Origin: Aquilaria yunnanensis
Taxonomy: Eukaryota > Streptophyta > Magnoliopsida > Malvales > Thymelaeaceae
Length of the DNA stretch: 64,000 nt
NCBI GenBank assembly: GCA_039654915.1
Contig: CM077597.1
Span: 34,012,001-34,076,000 of the forward strand
Direction of reading: 5' to 3'
The notes under the pieces are model-generated. The model was not told where the DNA came from, made no database searches, and saw only the letters and a list, made by a program, of their open reading frames with translations. Within the stretch, counting starts at the first letter, position 1. Each line of letters starts with the position of its first letter. Positions 33,488-46,949 of the stretch are shown here, piece after piece. The position numbers and the translations under genes are program-made.

Positions 33488-34849
33488 TGTTACTTATACG
33501 CGCACATTTATACAAGTTTTGTATGTGTTTTTCCTTGATATTTGCTTATGTTTTGATGTGTTTTTGATAGATTTTGGTGCTTAATTGGTTCATATTTTAC
33601 TTTCAGGTCATATTTTAGCTCTATTTGAGTTAGAAAGAATTTTGTACAAGTTTTGGAGCTAAATTGTAAGTTTTGGAAAAAATTAAGTCAAACACGGCTT
33701 GGGTCATGCTCATGTTAGATGTGAACACCGTGTTCATGCTATACACCCCCGTGTTTATTGTCACGCCCATAGTCTTAACAGTGTCATCAAAGTATGTGAT
33801 TTTTATGTTGTAGAGGTTGAACATATCCTTAAAGGCAGCCGTGTTACAAACTGTGTTTGCCTGCTATTGATAGGAGAAGGTTGTTAGACATAGTTCTGAT
33901 GATCAACACTGATTAATGTGCATTAGAACAAGGATTTCATGGAGGAGAAGTAATTCAGAGATGGAGACTTCTTTTCCTAGTTTTCTTTATTTTTTTTTGT
34001 GTATATTTTTCATCATTATGAACTAAATTATCTACTCATACGTAGAGTAGATGAACTCTATGATGATATTGTGATTGTTATTTCTTTTGGTTTGATATGA
34101 TTCTAGTTTTTTTGTAATCCATCTAATGTGCTTTGTTGTGTTGAGTAATAGTAGCTAGCCTATTAATTCATTGTAGGATGATGAACTTATGTAGGTAATA
34201 TCTAGTATGTATGTTGTGGATCACCATCGAGTAGAAGAGATATTGTCATAGTTGGGAGTAATAGGCGTGATATAATACTTTCGGACTAAGGTGAAAACTA
34301 GTAGTTGGGTCGTAGGACTATTAATGCATTTTTAGAAAGTGTGGTAGGACTAGCCACCATATCGGTGACTTAACAATAAGGGTTAGGAAATGAGGGTAAT
34401 GCGGAGCTAATCTAAATTAGGTAGTACTCCAAGGTCTAAATTAATCATATGCCTGCCAAACCAAAGTAAGAATAATGCAATAGATTTTTAGGGAGATTCA
34501 ATTCAAAGTATGTCGTATCTTATTGTTGATTGTCTAATTGCTTTCCATTATCAAAAGTTAGTAGCTATTGTTTTTACTGCATTAGTTTGTTTAGTTAGGT
34601 TGGTAGTTAATTAGCTAAATAAAATTTCTTAATTGTCAGTTAGATAATAAAGAAAGGTTGAGTACGGTAGGCAACTCCATTATTTGGGAAAAATGTTCTT
34701 GATACTTGTCACTACTATACTTCGATGATGGGTGTATTTGCATGTGAGTTTACATATTTATAAGTATAGAGAGATTTGACACATCCATATTATTAATTAG
34801 TGTAGTGTGAAGACTTTTTGTGCACAGAATGAAACAGGTCAAGTTTTTT

Positions 34850-34872
34850 GTGCCATTATCAAGGAACATTTT
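34850..34872 (+). other. Degenerate Athila-type primer binding site
   Basis: GTGCCATTATCAAGGAAC follows AGTTTTTT and resembles a mutated form of the tRNA-Asp-type PBS usual in Athila elements. Identification rests on position and partial match. Confidence 0.45.
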
Positions 34873-35084
34873 TTGAGATTATTACCTAAAAGTGTAATCT
34901 TTATTAATCTAGCCATTTATTTTATTGTATTTTTGTCTTTGAATTTTTAGGTTATTTTTAGTGTATTTATTTCTTGTTCTTTTCTTATAGAAAATTTGGT
35001 GCATGAGTCATAGCCATCCTGGTGAAGTGGTTGAAGCTGATCTAGAAATTGAAAGAACTCTTATAAAACTTCATTTCATGAAGG

Positions 35085-37740
35085 GTACTGAGTCACAACC
35101 TGTCATGCTTGTGACTTGCATAGGCTAGGCGCTGTGATTCTATATGAATATGATGAGTACAAATGGTGTGAAGAGGTAGTGTGAGTCATGAAACACAAGG
35201 AGAAAAGGAACATACAAGACTAGGTATTTCTAATGTGCCCCAAAGACATTCTAAGGGCACATCATTGGAACATGAGAAAAGAGTGTTTCGTTCTTGAGCC
35301 AAAAGTGACTAAAATATGGTCCCATGATGGGTATTGAGAGCAATACTCATGGTTTGGGGAAATATTTGCAAAAAGACTAAGAGCATCGCAAAGAAATCAA
35401 GAACAGCCACAAGGGGACTCTCAGGTGCAACCTTGTGTGCACTTAGAAGGAATTGAAGGCTATAAAGCCTAAAACTATAAGGAGAATTGTGTGGCCTCAG
35501 TGGATAAGGTTAAAATACAAGTGATGGAAATTACATAAGCCCAATAAAGATGAAGAATGCATGAAAAAGAAGAAGAGCACTCTAGGGTACACTATAAGAA
35601 CCTTAGGTGCACATCTCTGTGCAACCATGGACATGTGAACGCCCTAAAGCGTAAAATATTGAAAAAGATTATATAAGCTTGATGCTTCCCATTAAAAATG
35701 AGAATGAGGGCTACAATTTGGGCTAAGATAAGGTGGAAAACACAGGGAAGCCATGGAAACACCCTAGAGTAAACTAAAGAGCTCTAAAATGCACTTAAAG
35801 TGTACCTATGTTCAAATGAAAGTTTGAGGGCCTAATTGGCCAAATTAATGCATGAAGTGGGTGCTCAAAACACAGAACTTGAAGAACTAAGTAGGACAAA
35901 ATCATATACAAAATGAATTAAGCAACTTGCAGGGAGTTAGACCAAAAATATGGTCAAAATTCTTGGCCACCAAGGCCAAATTTTTCTGAATGATTCACCG
36001 CTTGACTAGGCCTTAATTAAGGCTGATTATTAGCTATTTTTTTATATAGAATAAGCCACAAAATTTTGGCCAAAAATCCTAGCAAAGATAATAAAAACAA
36101 AGTTAACGAAAGAAAAGCTAAAAGAACCAAAATTGAAACCAAACATGGTGGTGCATGGTAGGCTGACAGTGGTGCTCTTGGTGGGCTAATGATTTTTTTC
36201 TTCTTACTATCATCTCATCCTCTCTACAATCTCATCCTATACAACCTAGCCAAACCTCTAGCAAAGTGTCCTAGAGCCACTGAAAAGAAAGAAGGCAAAG
36301 AAGAACAAAAAGAAAGCCAAACCGAGACATGGTGATGCAAAGCTAGTTCATTGTGGTGCCTATGATATATGATGTGTGATCAAGCTTCCTTGTTTCCATT
36401 TTAGCCATAGGTAAGAACCCATATGAAGCTTCTTCTTCTGTATTTTAATGGGGAAAGAGCTACCTTAAGTGATGGCTATAGCCAAAGGAACCTAGAGGCT
36501 ATGTAATAGGCTATGTGTGCTTTAAGCACTGTGGTAAGCTAGCTAGTTTTCTTTTGGCAAGAATAGGGTTTTTGTTCAAGTTTGGTTGAGCTTAATCAAT
36601 CACCTAGAGCTCTATGTTAATTGAATATAATCAAAGTGATCACATGAAGAAATTGAAAGAAAATCATGCTTGCTATGTTAAGGAAACTGTGTGTATGTGG
36701 CGTATGTGTTTGTGTGCTTCTTTGATTATATGCATGTGCTAACCCTTGTTATATATATATGTATCTTGTATTATCTTGTATATGCTGCTTTTGGTGTCTT
36801 CTTTATCTCTAGATGCAAGTTATTAAGAAAAATAGGAGGTTTATATTTATAGCAATGTTATAAACATTGTGAAGGCACTAGGTGCTGAATTTGGGTTCTT
36901 ACTGAGTACCTATGTACTCATGCCTTCCTTTGCCTATTTCAGGTAAAGAAGTGCAAGAGGGATAAGGAACCTTTGGGAGAGGTCTATATATAGAGAGGTA
37001 TGCTCTGGATTCATGGCTTATGAAAAAGGAAGCATGGAAAAGTTTATAAGATTGAACTAATGGTTGTGTTATGTGTGTTGGTTTGTAGGCCCTAATGGTT
37101 GCAGTGGGACTTGTTGTGTTTGGATCCATCCTAGTATGGGTTAGAACTAGAAGAGTAATAAGGCAACTTTGGCCTAAGTGCGAAGTGGAGGTGGAGGTCA
37201 AAGTGCCAGTGGTCTTAGAGACAGTTTGAGCTATGCCATGTACCATGCATGACATCTAAAAGATCAAAACTTTGTTGTGTGTAATTTTGGGCCATGTAGT
37301 TCTTATTTGCCCAATTTTGGCTTGTAAATATCTTTAGATAACTAATGGCAAAAGGGACATGGAGTAGAGCATGGCTTGTGCCTTGTATATATTTTGGGCT
37401 TAGGAAAGCCTTATGGCACTAAGTATAACAAACTAGGGAAAATGCATGCATGGTATGTAATTACTTAATCTAGTTTGTATGTGCATGAATGTGCGTACGT
37501 CTTGGAAAAGGCATTAAGGACACAGAACACACACATAAGTCACCTAACCTCCTTAAACCCCTTATGCATTCATGAAACCACCTAAGTGAATTCATCTAGT
37601 TGAAACTTAGTCAATTGAGTGAATTAAGTAAAACCCATTAAAGCTTCAAAAGCTTGAGATTCCTACCTAAGTAAATAAAGAGTCGAGGTTAAGAATCTTG
37701 AGAGTTAGAGCCTATTTCACCATTTGAAAATCACCTGAGT
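35085..37740. other. Unclassified insertion within the Athila relic
   Basis: The gag start near 35003 and the gag remnant from 37862 are separated by about 2.7 kb with no gag-like sequence. The minus-strand frame at 36899-37255 has no known motif. Ends and any target duplication were not resolved. Confidence 0.35.
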
Positions 37741-37861
37741 ACTTAAAAACAACTGGTTGGTCTCAAGCCTCTTAAAAGGTTTAGGTCAATTGGGTCTTGA
37801 CACAACCATTATATCTTTAGGCAGAGTAATAAGTAGAAAATCAAGAATAGTCAGTCAAGTC

Positions 37862-39130
37862 ATGGAAGATCATAATCAAGGAAGGAATATGTTAGAATAT
37901 GCTAAACATTCTCTTGAAGGGATGAAATCAAGAATTGTTAGACCTCCTGTCAATGCCAATAATTTTGAGATCAAGTCGAACATTATTCAGATGGAGTAGA
38001 ATTATATTCAGTTTGGCAGTTGGCGGATGACAATCCTAGTGCCCACATTGCTAGTTTCTTAGAGATATATGATACTTTCAAAATTAATGAGCTAGTGAAG
38101 ATATATCTGGTTGAGGCTGTTTCCATTTTTGTTAAGAGGAAGGGTGAAGCAATGGTTGAATTTACCTTCAAGAGCTTCTATTGCCACTTGGAATGCTCTT
38201 GCTAAAAAGTTTCTAATAAAGTATTTTCTTCTAGCTAAGACTGTAACATTTCTTAATGATATTTCTGCTTTTAGTTAAATGGATTCTGAGACAATATTTA
38301 AAGCTTTGGAAAGGTTCAGGGATATTTTGAGAAGATGTCCGCATTATGGTTGCCTACGTGGATGTGAGTGCAAACATTGTAGAATGGTATAAACTATGCT
38401 TCCAAGCAAATGATTGATGTAGTAGTTAGTGGTACTACAAACAACAAGACACCTGAAGTAGCACAAGATTTGGTTCGGGAGATGGCTATGAACAATGATC
38501 AATCGTATTCATCATCAAGAATGAAACTAAGTAAAGTGGTTGCAGTACATAATTCAGATGCTTATTAAGTTTTATTTAATCAAGTTGAAGCCTTAAAGAA
38601 GGAGTTAAGAAATTTTGCTACTAATCAAAAGCAACCTATGGCTATGTAGTGTGAAATTTGTGGAGATGGACATTCATGTAATAAGTACCAAAAACAGAAT
38701 TGGTTGAGCAAATTCAAACAAGTGGACTTTGTTGGAAACCAATAGAGGCCATAGAACAACCTCTATAATAATACGTATATTTTGGGGTGGAGGAATCATC
38801 CTAATTTTTCTTGGAGTAATCAGAGCAACAAATGCTTGATTTTCAACCTAGACCACAACAAGAAAGAAGACCAACTATTGAAGAGTTATTTCTAAGCATG
38901 TGTAGCATTTTGATGCTAGGATTGATGCAATAGAGTCTAAGCTAAAGAATATGAGAGCAAGTGTGTAGAATTTTGGGACCCATCTGGGTCAACTTACTAA
39001 GATACTTTCTAAAACACAGCAAGGTACTTTACCAGCTAATATCGAGTTGAATCTAAGAGGAATGTATAATCCAACCTTCCATTAAAAGGTGGACAAACAT
39101 GCAAATGTAAAGGTCTTTAAGAGGAAGGAA
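37862..39130 (+). pseudogene. gag: Athila-like gag remnant
   Basis: Gag-like pieces occur in several frames: MEDHNQGRNMLEYA near 37862; NYIQFG and DDNPSAHIASFLEIYDTF around 38000-38080; an RCP-HYG stretch near 38336; ASKQMIDV near 38397; TPEVAQDL near 38452; a CEICGDGHS knuckle-like piece near 38650. These match the layout of Athila retrotransposon gag. Numerous stops and frameshifts separate them, so no protein can be made. Confidence 0.7.
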
Positions 39131-40749
39131 GAACCTCCTTCAGCTATTAAGGGAGATGTCAGGTCAACAACATTAAACTAAGTGCTTCTGGGGAGGCAAC
39201 CCAAGCATCAAATCTTTCTTTTCTTTTATTTTTTTTTCAAGTAGTCATGTTTTCCATCCTTTAGTTTGCTTATTATTAATTCAAGGTCGGAAAAGAAGGT
39301 GAAATTTAATTCTGGGTAAGTTTGAAATATTTCTTAAGTTTCAATCAACAAACACAGTCCTTAACATGCCCCTGTTTATGGCCATGTCACCTAACACAGT
39401 TTAAACACAACCATGTTTTGCATTTAAAAGATGATTTTTTGAGAAAAGCTTAATTTAAGTTACAGTAGTCAAACATTTTTGTGTCATGGCCATGTTTTTA
39501 AGTATGTTACAAACTCATAGTTTACATCATGCCAATGTTCTTACCCATGTTTGTTAAGAATAAAAAATCTAAAGAATACACATGCATAGAAACATGACCA
39601 TGATTTTAAACTTGCTCCCATGTTTGAAAAAATATTTTTATTCTATTTTCAAAATTTTTAAGTCCCAGACATGGATCATGGTTCGTTACATGACCGTGAC
39701 CATAAACGTGTTTGGCTAACACTTTACATATATGTGCATGTTTTAACCAATGTTTCTTTTTTGTTTTAAATAATTTTGAGCTCCAAACACCTAACACGGT
39801 TTGTTACATGGTTTTGCCCTTTAGTGTGTTTGCTAAACATGGTCATTTTCATGCCCGTGTTCAACAATGTGTTTCAACTTTGTGTTTGAATAATTTTAAG
39901 GTTTGATTGTATTATAAAGCATGTTTGAAAAGATTTGCTGAACATGGGCATAGACATGCTCGTGTTCATAATTGTTTCTCGCCTGTATATAAGCATGGTC
40001 ATGGTTTTTCTTCCTCACTTTGCACGAAACTCGCTGAAACTTCTTCCCTAAAAGACCCAAACTGAAACCCTAGTTTTCTTACATCTCGAGTAGGGTTCCA
40101 CACCATTTGGAGGACCTTTTTCTCTGCCAAATTGCTGATTTTCTTCCTCACATCCTCAATTTTCTCTTTATATAGGTAACTTTCTCTCACTAACTTTATT
40201 TGAGTTCTATGGATGATTTGATGGATTTCTTGCAATGGGTAGGACTTATTTGAATTATTTGATTGATTTTACATTCCCAATGAAGTTGCTTTCAAGTTTT
40301 TATCATGATGCATGAAAGTTGGTTGTTATGGGTATTATTGCAGGAGTTAAAGTTTAGATTGCTAAAGTTCATGGAAATTGTGTTTTGCATGATTGATTTT
40401 ATGGATTCTTAGACTTAAATGAATGTTTGATTGATTAGTTGATTACTTGGAATTGCTTATTACTCTTATGTAGATTGGACTTTTAAGACTTAGTAGTCTT
40501 TTGGTGTTGTGGTTGATAGGTTACCTGCGCAACAAGAAAGAGCATGAATTTGCATTGTTTTGATTTGTTTTCCTTGAATTATTATGCAGTTACCTCTGGT
40601 TATTAAGCATGATCACCTTAGTTCCTTAACTTGTTTTATATAAATGATTTCAAAGTAGTTTTTGCTAGAAGCTTTTTTTCTCAAAATTATGGATTGTTAT
40701 ACAGCATTTGAGAATTATTGTTGCTCTAGGGAAAATTTTTACTTTTTTA

Positions 40750-41755
40750 GGATGATGAAATGCTAGGAGAAGCTACCAATTCACATTATGAAAGCGGTAA
40801 ACGGACTAAAGAAGTCAAATCCTCTTCTAAACTTCAAGAAGGATTTGTAGTAGGAGAGATTTGATAGAGAGGTGAAGAAGCACTTTAAGGCTAGTTGAGT
40901 GATTGATTGGGATACCTTAGCCCAGCTTGGTATGGTTGATGATGTTTAAGCCCTTTGTGGACTTTGATGGTTGGTTATCAGTTTTTGACTATCAGGAGCC
41001 TGTTTACTGCAAGCTGACTCTCTAGTTCCTTAGTACACTAAAGTTTGATACAAAGAACATCAGCTAGGCCAGGGAAGATGGAGTTGAGTTTTATTTGGGT
41101 GAAATAAACTATGCAATGGGCATCAATGAGTTTAGGTTGCATTGCAGTTTCTACACTCCAAGGCATGTTGGGTTTGAGGAGCACAATAGCTTATTGTGCA
41201 ATTTTGGTACCACCACCCCTACTGCCCATGAGTTTTGGCAAGAGATCACTAATGATGAGGTTGTTTACTGGCCTAAGATATCTAAGGCATCCAAGTTAAG
41301 GTCACCGACCATTAGTTATGTGCATTATTTGATTGCTCACTCCATTGCTTGATGTAGGGAAAGTGTCAGTGTCATAACCAAGAGGGACATTTTCTATCTT
41401 TACTATATTGTTAACTTGGCGCATTATCATTTAAGCCATGCATTTTCTAGGTGGATGCACGACACTTTCTACAAGTCGATGAATGGAGCCATATGTATTA
41501 GATCATTGTTCACTTTATAAGGTTGGTGAAGAACTTCAGTCCATTCCCATCAGGGAGGCATCTTAGAGAGGTATTGAGGCTTAGGTAGGCCAACTAGGAC
41601 TTATTTAAGTCTTTGAGGATGATGAAGAAACCGCACTCCCAGATAGTTCAACAAGGTTTACTTTGAGGTCACTTGAAGAGGTTCATGGTACCCACTCCAG
41701 CGAAGTTCAATTATGGTGCCAAAATTGTCATTTAGACTCCCAGGATTGGTAATGT
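40750..41755 (+). pseudogene. Athila ORF-1-like remnant
   Basis: The frame at 41095-41352 (GEINYAMGINEFRLHCSF, then EFWQEITNDEVVYWP and a YVHYLIAHSIA end) resembles the conserved Athila ORF-1 family of plant retrotransposons. Related fragments continue to about 41750 in other frames. Recognised by general pattern only. Confidence 0.5.
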
Positions 41756-41759
41756 TCTG

Positions 41760-44110
41760 TAGGCCATCAGACATTACCCTTAGCGTGCATACCCAAGTGG
41801 CCCTCTTGGGTACTATGTAAACACATGTATATTGGCCCAACCATCACACAAATATTCACATTTCATGCACACCATGGCAGCAAAGAAGGAAAACACTAGC
41901 ACAAGTCTTAATCTTGGCTACCACACATTAGGCAATCTTGTTAAGTTTTAGTGACCAGCTACTGCACCTATAACTTCCACTAATAAACGGTATCATTCTA
42001 GCCATGTAACCCCCTAATTTGTTTGCTCCATTATCAAATAGATACTTAGAGAAACCCAAAATTTTTTTTTTACATCAATAGCCCACCTATGGACCAAGTT
42101 ATGGATTTTTGAAGTTGGTTACAAAATTCTAACCAAATGACTTAGCCAACTTTGGAATGTCATATCCTTGGCTACAGGGATCCAAATTCATAAGTTTTAA
42201 ATCCCAGTTCAACCTCTAGATGTTCTTTAGGGGTGGTCAAAATTTCATATCAAGATTCATTCTACACAGGGAGATATAGAGGTTTAAGATCAAAGTCAAA
42301 ATTCTGGTAACTTTATGACCATTTTGCCCATACAAAATTTCATAAGTGTGCAAACATTTCATTCACAGGGGGAAAGCCCTCCAAGGCTACCCCATATATG
42401 TCCATTACACATGGATACATTCTCTTGCATTTAACAATCATATGTGGCTAAAACAGAATTTAGAAGTAAGCAGCCCATCATTCACACTTAGGCAGCTTTG
42501 CACCACATCACTTAGATAGCAAAAACATTACTCAAATGTTCACATACTTGTCCCATTTTACATACACTACATGTACATGCATACATGAACTACAAAATGG
42601 TCTTAACTGAGCTAAATACACAACCTAGGTTATAGGAGTGCCTGAGACACAATGGACTGCGGAACAAGATGCTGGACAGCTGCTGCACAACACAATAAGT
42701 ACCATCACTAAAAATACCAAATGTGCTTCAAAAATCACCAAAATTTGTACATCACAACTAGACATATGGAAATTCAAGTAACTAAAAATTCATGGTAAAA
42801 CTCAAACCATAAAGGTTAGTTTAAAGGTGATCTTTCAGCTGGACCTGAAATGACAGAATTGAGGGGAGTAAGTTTCATTGAGAAACTTAGTAAGGGTAGC
42901 GCTTGGATTCAATAAGCAATGTAACCATCATTAAAACCTGAATTGAAAGACATAAACAGAAAAACCACAATGCATATATACAAGATATAGCAACCAAATG
43001 CAGCAGCCATTCATAACCAACAAATACATGAAATGTGCCAGCAACACAAACCATAGATTAGTCCATAAAACATGCATTAAAATTAAATAAATCACTATAG
43101 AAGCCCTCCTCAAGCTAATGCTTGGTCTTAGGAGGATTTTAACACTACTTAGTAATAAATTTGCACTCTGGAAACACCAATTTTCGCTGCCATCATTGTG
43201 CACTTCACACTAGGTCATAGAGCCTTCAATAAGTGCACTCCCCTTACTAAGCTTGGTTCATCAAGGTCATGGCTCTCTTCCAAACTTAGCCCTAGCTCCA
43301 TGGTTACTTGAAGATACATAAAACAACTCATTAGAGCAAGAGAACCCTTACCTTGATGGATATGCTGAAATTGGAGCTTGATCCTAAGTGCACTCAAGCA
43401 ATAGCACCAAATAGCTTCCAATTGTGCTTCCTTGACTTCAATTGCAAGTAGTTTTGAGTTTGAAGGTATGATGACTATGAAGGAAGTCTGGAGGAGAGGG
43501 CTGGCTTCCTTTTTATTGATGGAGGCTGAAATTTGGGAGATAAGGACAAGAATGGACACTTATATGGTCTTAAGTGCACTAAACACACATAACAAGCTTA
43601 ACCAAGCTTTATGTCATTTTCCTTGCTACAAGACCATGGTTTCTTTACCTTAATCTCTTGGCCCACATTTGAATTTATTATCTCATGGCATAGCAGCCCC
43701 TCCTTATATGGGATAAACCTACAAAACTTCCATTTGACTTAAGTTTTAAGCATGCACAACCAAAGGCACACAATAGGATACTTAAGTCCTTAAAGCCTTT
43801 ATGTCTTTTCCTTTGTCCATACTTGTCTTCTATAAGTAATTTAGTCCTCCAATAGCACTTTTATACCATTCATATCCTTCCCACAACTCTCCAAATCTCT
43901 TTTGTGAAAGTTTTGCAATTGAGTACTTGAATTTCCAAAATCTTACAAAAAAGTATGTAGGTTGCTTGACAAACAAGCAATCCTTAAGGCTTTTGTTAGG
44001 GGCCAAGTTACAACTTGGAACACTTTTAAGGAGGTGTTCATCATGCCTTTTACCCCCCACACTTCAATCACTATGGTGAGAATTACACAATATAATGGTT
44101 TTTAGCCATT
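41760..44110. other. Unclassified insertion or decayed sequence within the Athila relic
   Basis: The ORF-1-like sequence stops at about 41755, and coding-like sequence of the same style (EEQATIEA near 44160) resumes after about 44110. The stretch between has only short frames on both strands (for example 43215-43559 minus) without known motifs. Confidence 0.3.
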
Positions 44111-45204
44111 ATGACACACTTGTAATTCTCCCATTTTTGTGAAGTGGTAACAATTCAGGTCGAGGAGCAGGCTACTATAGAGGCATAAGTGACTTCTACT
44201 TATGCTAGTTTTGAGACAGCAGCTTAACTTTGACCGTCTTGAGTTTTTTAGCACTTGCCTGATGGGAGTTGGGACCCGCCTTTTTGCTGTTGAGGTGAGG
44301 AGTTGAGCTTATAGGAGATTATGTGCCTAGAATTTTCATGTTCTATATTTTCTAGAACTTGTAGTTAAGTTCATTTGTCCTTCTTCCAACATAATGACGA
44401 TTCAATTGACTATTTTTAGATGCCGGCCAACATGGAGGATCAGGATCTAGGGGACAAGATGCAGTGAGTAGGGGATGAGGTAGATGATGCCACCACCGTC
44501 ATAGGATTTACTATTACTGTGATTCATTAGCAAAAGGAAGTTGTTGTTGGGAGAGCTGTTGAGGGAGAGATGGTGGCAAGAGCTAATGTTGCCAAGCCTG
44601 TTCCTAAGGATGCTACTGAGGAAGTTGTTGAGAGAGTTAAGGAAGACATTGTTGCTACTGTAGTTGAGGAGGTTGGAGAGACCATGGTAGATCCCATGGT
44701 TGTTGAGTCGAGCCTTGAGGTCAGAATTATTGAGGGTCCTATTGAGCTTACACAGATGATGACTGTGTCGAGCATTGCTACCGATCTTCCACCTTTAGGA
44801 TCATGTCCAGCGAGAGATGCTTGATGGAAATCAAGACTTGGATATCATTTTCACTATTTTATGTTTATCTTGTTATGCATGTTATTACTTTATTTGTTTT
44901 ATTTCTTTGAGTTACATTTTGACATTGTTATTGGAGCATTGTTTACTCGTATTTTAGTTTCTTTACATTTTGTTTAGTTACTATATTTGCTAGTTCCTTT
45001 GATATTTTAATGATTGGTCATCTTTTCTATTTTCATGGAAGCCTTCTTATTGATCTTAAAGCTCTATCAAACCTTTTAAGGATCTTTTGGAATGCTGACT
45101 TGCACATCAAGCAAATAAATTTTTGAGGGCAGTATTAGTTTCAACTATTCCTTTCTTTTTCACTTTGTTTTTCCATGCTTGTACATTAAGGGCAATATGT
45201 AGTT

Positions 45205-45225
45205 TAAGTGTAGGTGAGTGGGTAA
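45205..45225 (+). other. Polypurine-tract-like site of the Athila relic
   Basis: TTTAAGTGTAGGTGAGTGGG is a likely mutated form of the TTTAAGTGTGGGGGAGGG-type tract common near the 3' end of Athila elements. Confidence 0.45.
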
Positions 45226-46289
45226 CTTAGGCCCTGAGTTTTCTTTTGTTTTAGTGAATTTTCATTTTTTTGTGATTTTGTAAAAAATTTTAAATCTTCT
45301 AAAGCTTAATTGTTTTTGAATCATACTATTGAGCATGTTCTTATTGATAAAGAGTGATTGTTCATTTAATGTCTTGGATTGTTAATTTGAAGATCAAGTG
45401 ATTCTAGAGATTTTTCATTTTCTCACTTAATTGGTTTTGAATTGTTTTTGTAATTTGTTAGGCTAGTGGAAGATGGTCTTTGGAAGCTATTTTTGTGTCA
45501 AGTTTTCATGTTTAATACACTATTCAAGGCATGCTAAGTTATGAGTTTCTACATTGGATTTGTGGCAAGAATTGGTTGATGGATATGTGGTTGATTGTCG
45601 AATAATGAAAAAAAAATAAAGAAAAATAAAGAAAATGTTTTGATATAACTACGTTGCTACTCCGTTGTTTTTAGTATTGAAGTAGGTTGGGATCTTTTCC
45701 TAATGCAAGAGTTGATCGTAGCACGAAAAAATACTAGAGGCATGAATATGATCAAAGATAATATAGAATTATGTTGTGAAATAACATGGATATAGTCAGT
45801 GCTCCTATAGTGTACAGTTGCTGCAAAATTGGCCAACACATAAAGAGAAATGGTTTAAGAGAAAGGAATGTGAAAAGTTCGATTATTCTCCCATATCCAT
45901 GGTTTCAGGGTTTTAAAGGTTGTGCATAGTGAGGTTTGGCTTAGTATGGCTCATGCTTTTTACTTTGCATGCAAATTTTATGTTTTCCTTAAGATTCAAG
46001 AGATATGGGTTCATAGCTTGAGAATGAATTGTTTCCATTAAATTGTGTTGTTTTGAGGAGTTTTATATTAAAGGTGTTTCATCCTTGGTAGTCTTGTTAA
46101 TTTCTCAAGACCCTTAAAGTCTCAATCCTCTCTAATACTTCTTTGGCTCAAGAGTGCCCAGGTAAACTTCAGTTCCTTAGGACTTAGAAAATTTCTGAGT
46201 TTCCTTTTCTGAGTTCCTTTTTGACCCTTATTCAGAATTTCCCCTTTCAACTATTGGCGTATAATGGGTACCTTTGAGACTTGGCAGCT

Positions 46290-46949
46290 AAACAAACCTC
46301 TGTCTAAAGTCGATCAGAGGAAAGTTTGGCTAAGGCCGAGGAACTCATTGCCAGCTTGGTCGTTAAGTATGGCGAGCTTAATAAGATAGCCAAGGGGGAT
46401 CTGGCTAACCTTCAGGAGGAGGTGCTTAAGAGCTAGGGGGAGCTGATTCAAGACTTCTTGTCAAATATGTCAGACCTTAGTGTGAAGTTGATATCTTTGA
46501 CCTCGGTGAATGAGGCTTTCCAAAAGGAGAGAGATGATGTCGTTGCTGATCTTACAAAGGCATTTGCTCTTAATTCTGAACTCCAAGCCGAGGTTGACAA
46601 GCTGAAGAAGGAGAAGAAGAAAAGGAAGAAGTTGGAGAGGGAGGTCGTGGTCCTCAACAATGAAGTGGAGGTTTTGCATGTGGAGAAGAATAAGTCTAAC
46701 CAGGCAACTAAGTCCCCTTATCAGGACGGTTTTCACCTGGCTTGTCACCATGTTCTATCCAAATTTCCCAACCTCAACCTTTCCTTTCTGGTGTCCCTGG
46801 ACATCCCCAAAGGACCATCTTGGGAGTGGTCCAGGATAGAGTTCCTCAATCTCCTAGCTACTCCACCTTCGGGCCCAACAATTGTTGCCGAAGAAGATAA
46901 TGCCGAAGGTGTGGTAGCTAAAGATGTCGAGGAGCCAACAAGTGTCTAG
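46290..46949 (+). pseudogene. Gypsy A antisense-gene remnant, coiled-coil part
   Basis: Encodes the C-terminal part of the same protein as the spliced antisense gene at 58623-60439. Shared landmarks are a MSDL start of the coiled coil, a Lys/Glu-rich heptad region (residues 30-75 of the frame from 46458), QDGFHLACH and SWEWSRIEFLNL. The frame is open from about 46308, except for TAG at 46434-46436, and ends at 46947-46949. The N-terminal exons are missing because element A is truncated on this side. It is antisense to A, whose integrase reads on the minus strand. Confidence 0.7.

Larger units (their letters stand above)
33488..46250 (+). mobile_element. Athila-like Ty3/gypsy relic, heavily decayed and interrupted
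   Basis: Several landmarks occur in the order expected for Athila: an LTR-like stretch from about 33488; GGTCAAGTTTTTTGTGCCATTATC near 34836, a degenerate form of the Athila LTR end and PBS; a gag start near 35003; a gag remnant (37862-39130); a segment like Athila ORF-1 (40750-41750); and a polypurine stretch near 45216. Unrelated sequence seems to have entered at about 35085-37740 and 41760-44110. Boundaries are approximate, and I could not pair two LTRs by eye. Confidence 0.6.

Noticed and set aside
44527..44824. Overlapping frames of 82 and 84 codons on both strands
   Set aside because: Repetitive Val/Glu or Ser/Thr coding from a GTTGNN-rich patch in the Athila relic; at best a decayed fragment of the Athila accessory region.
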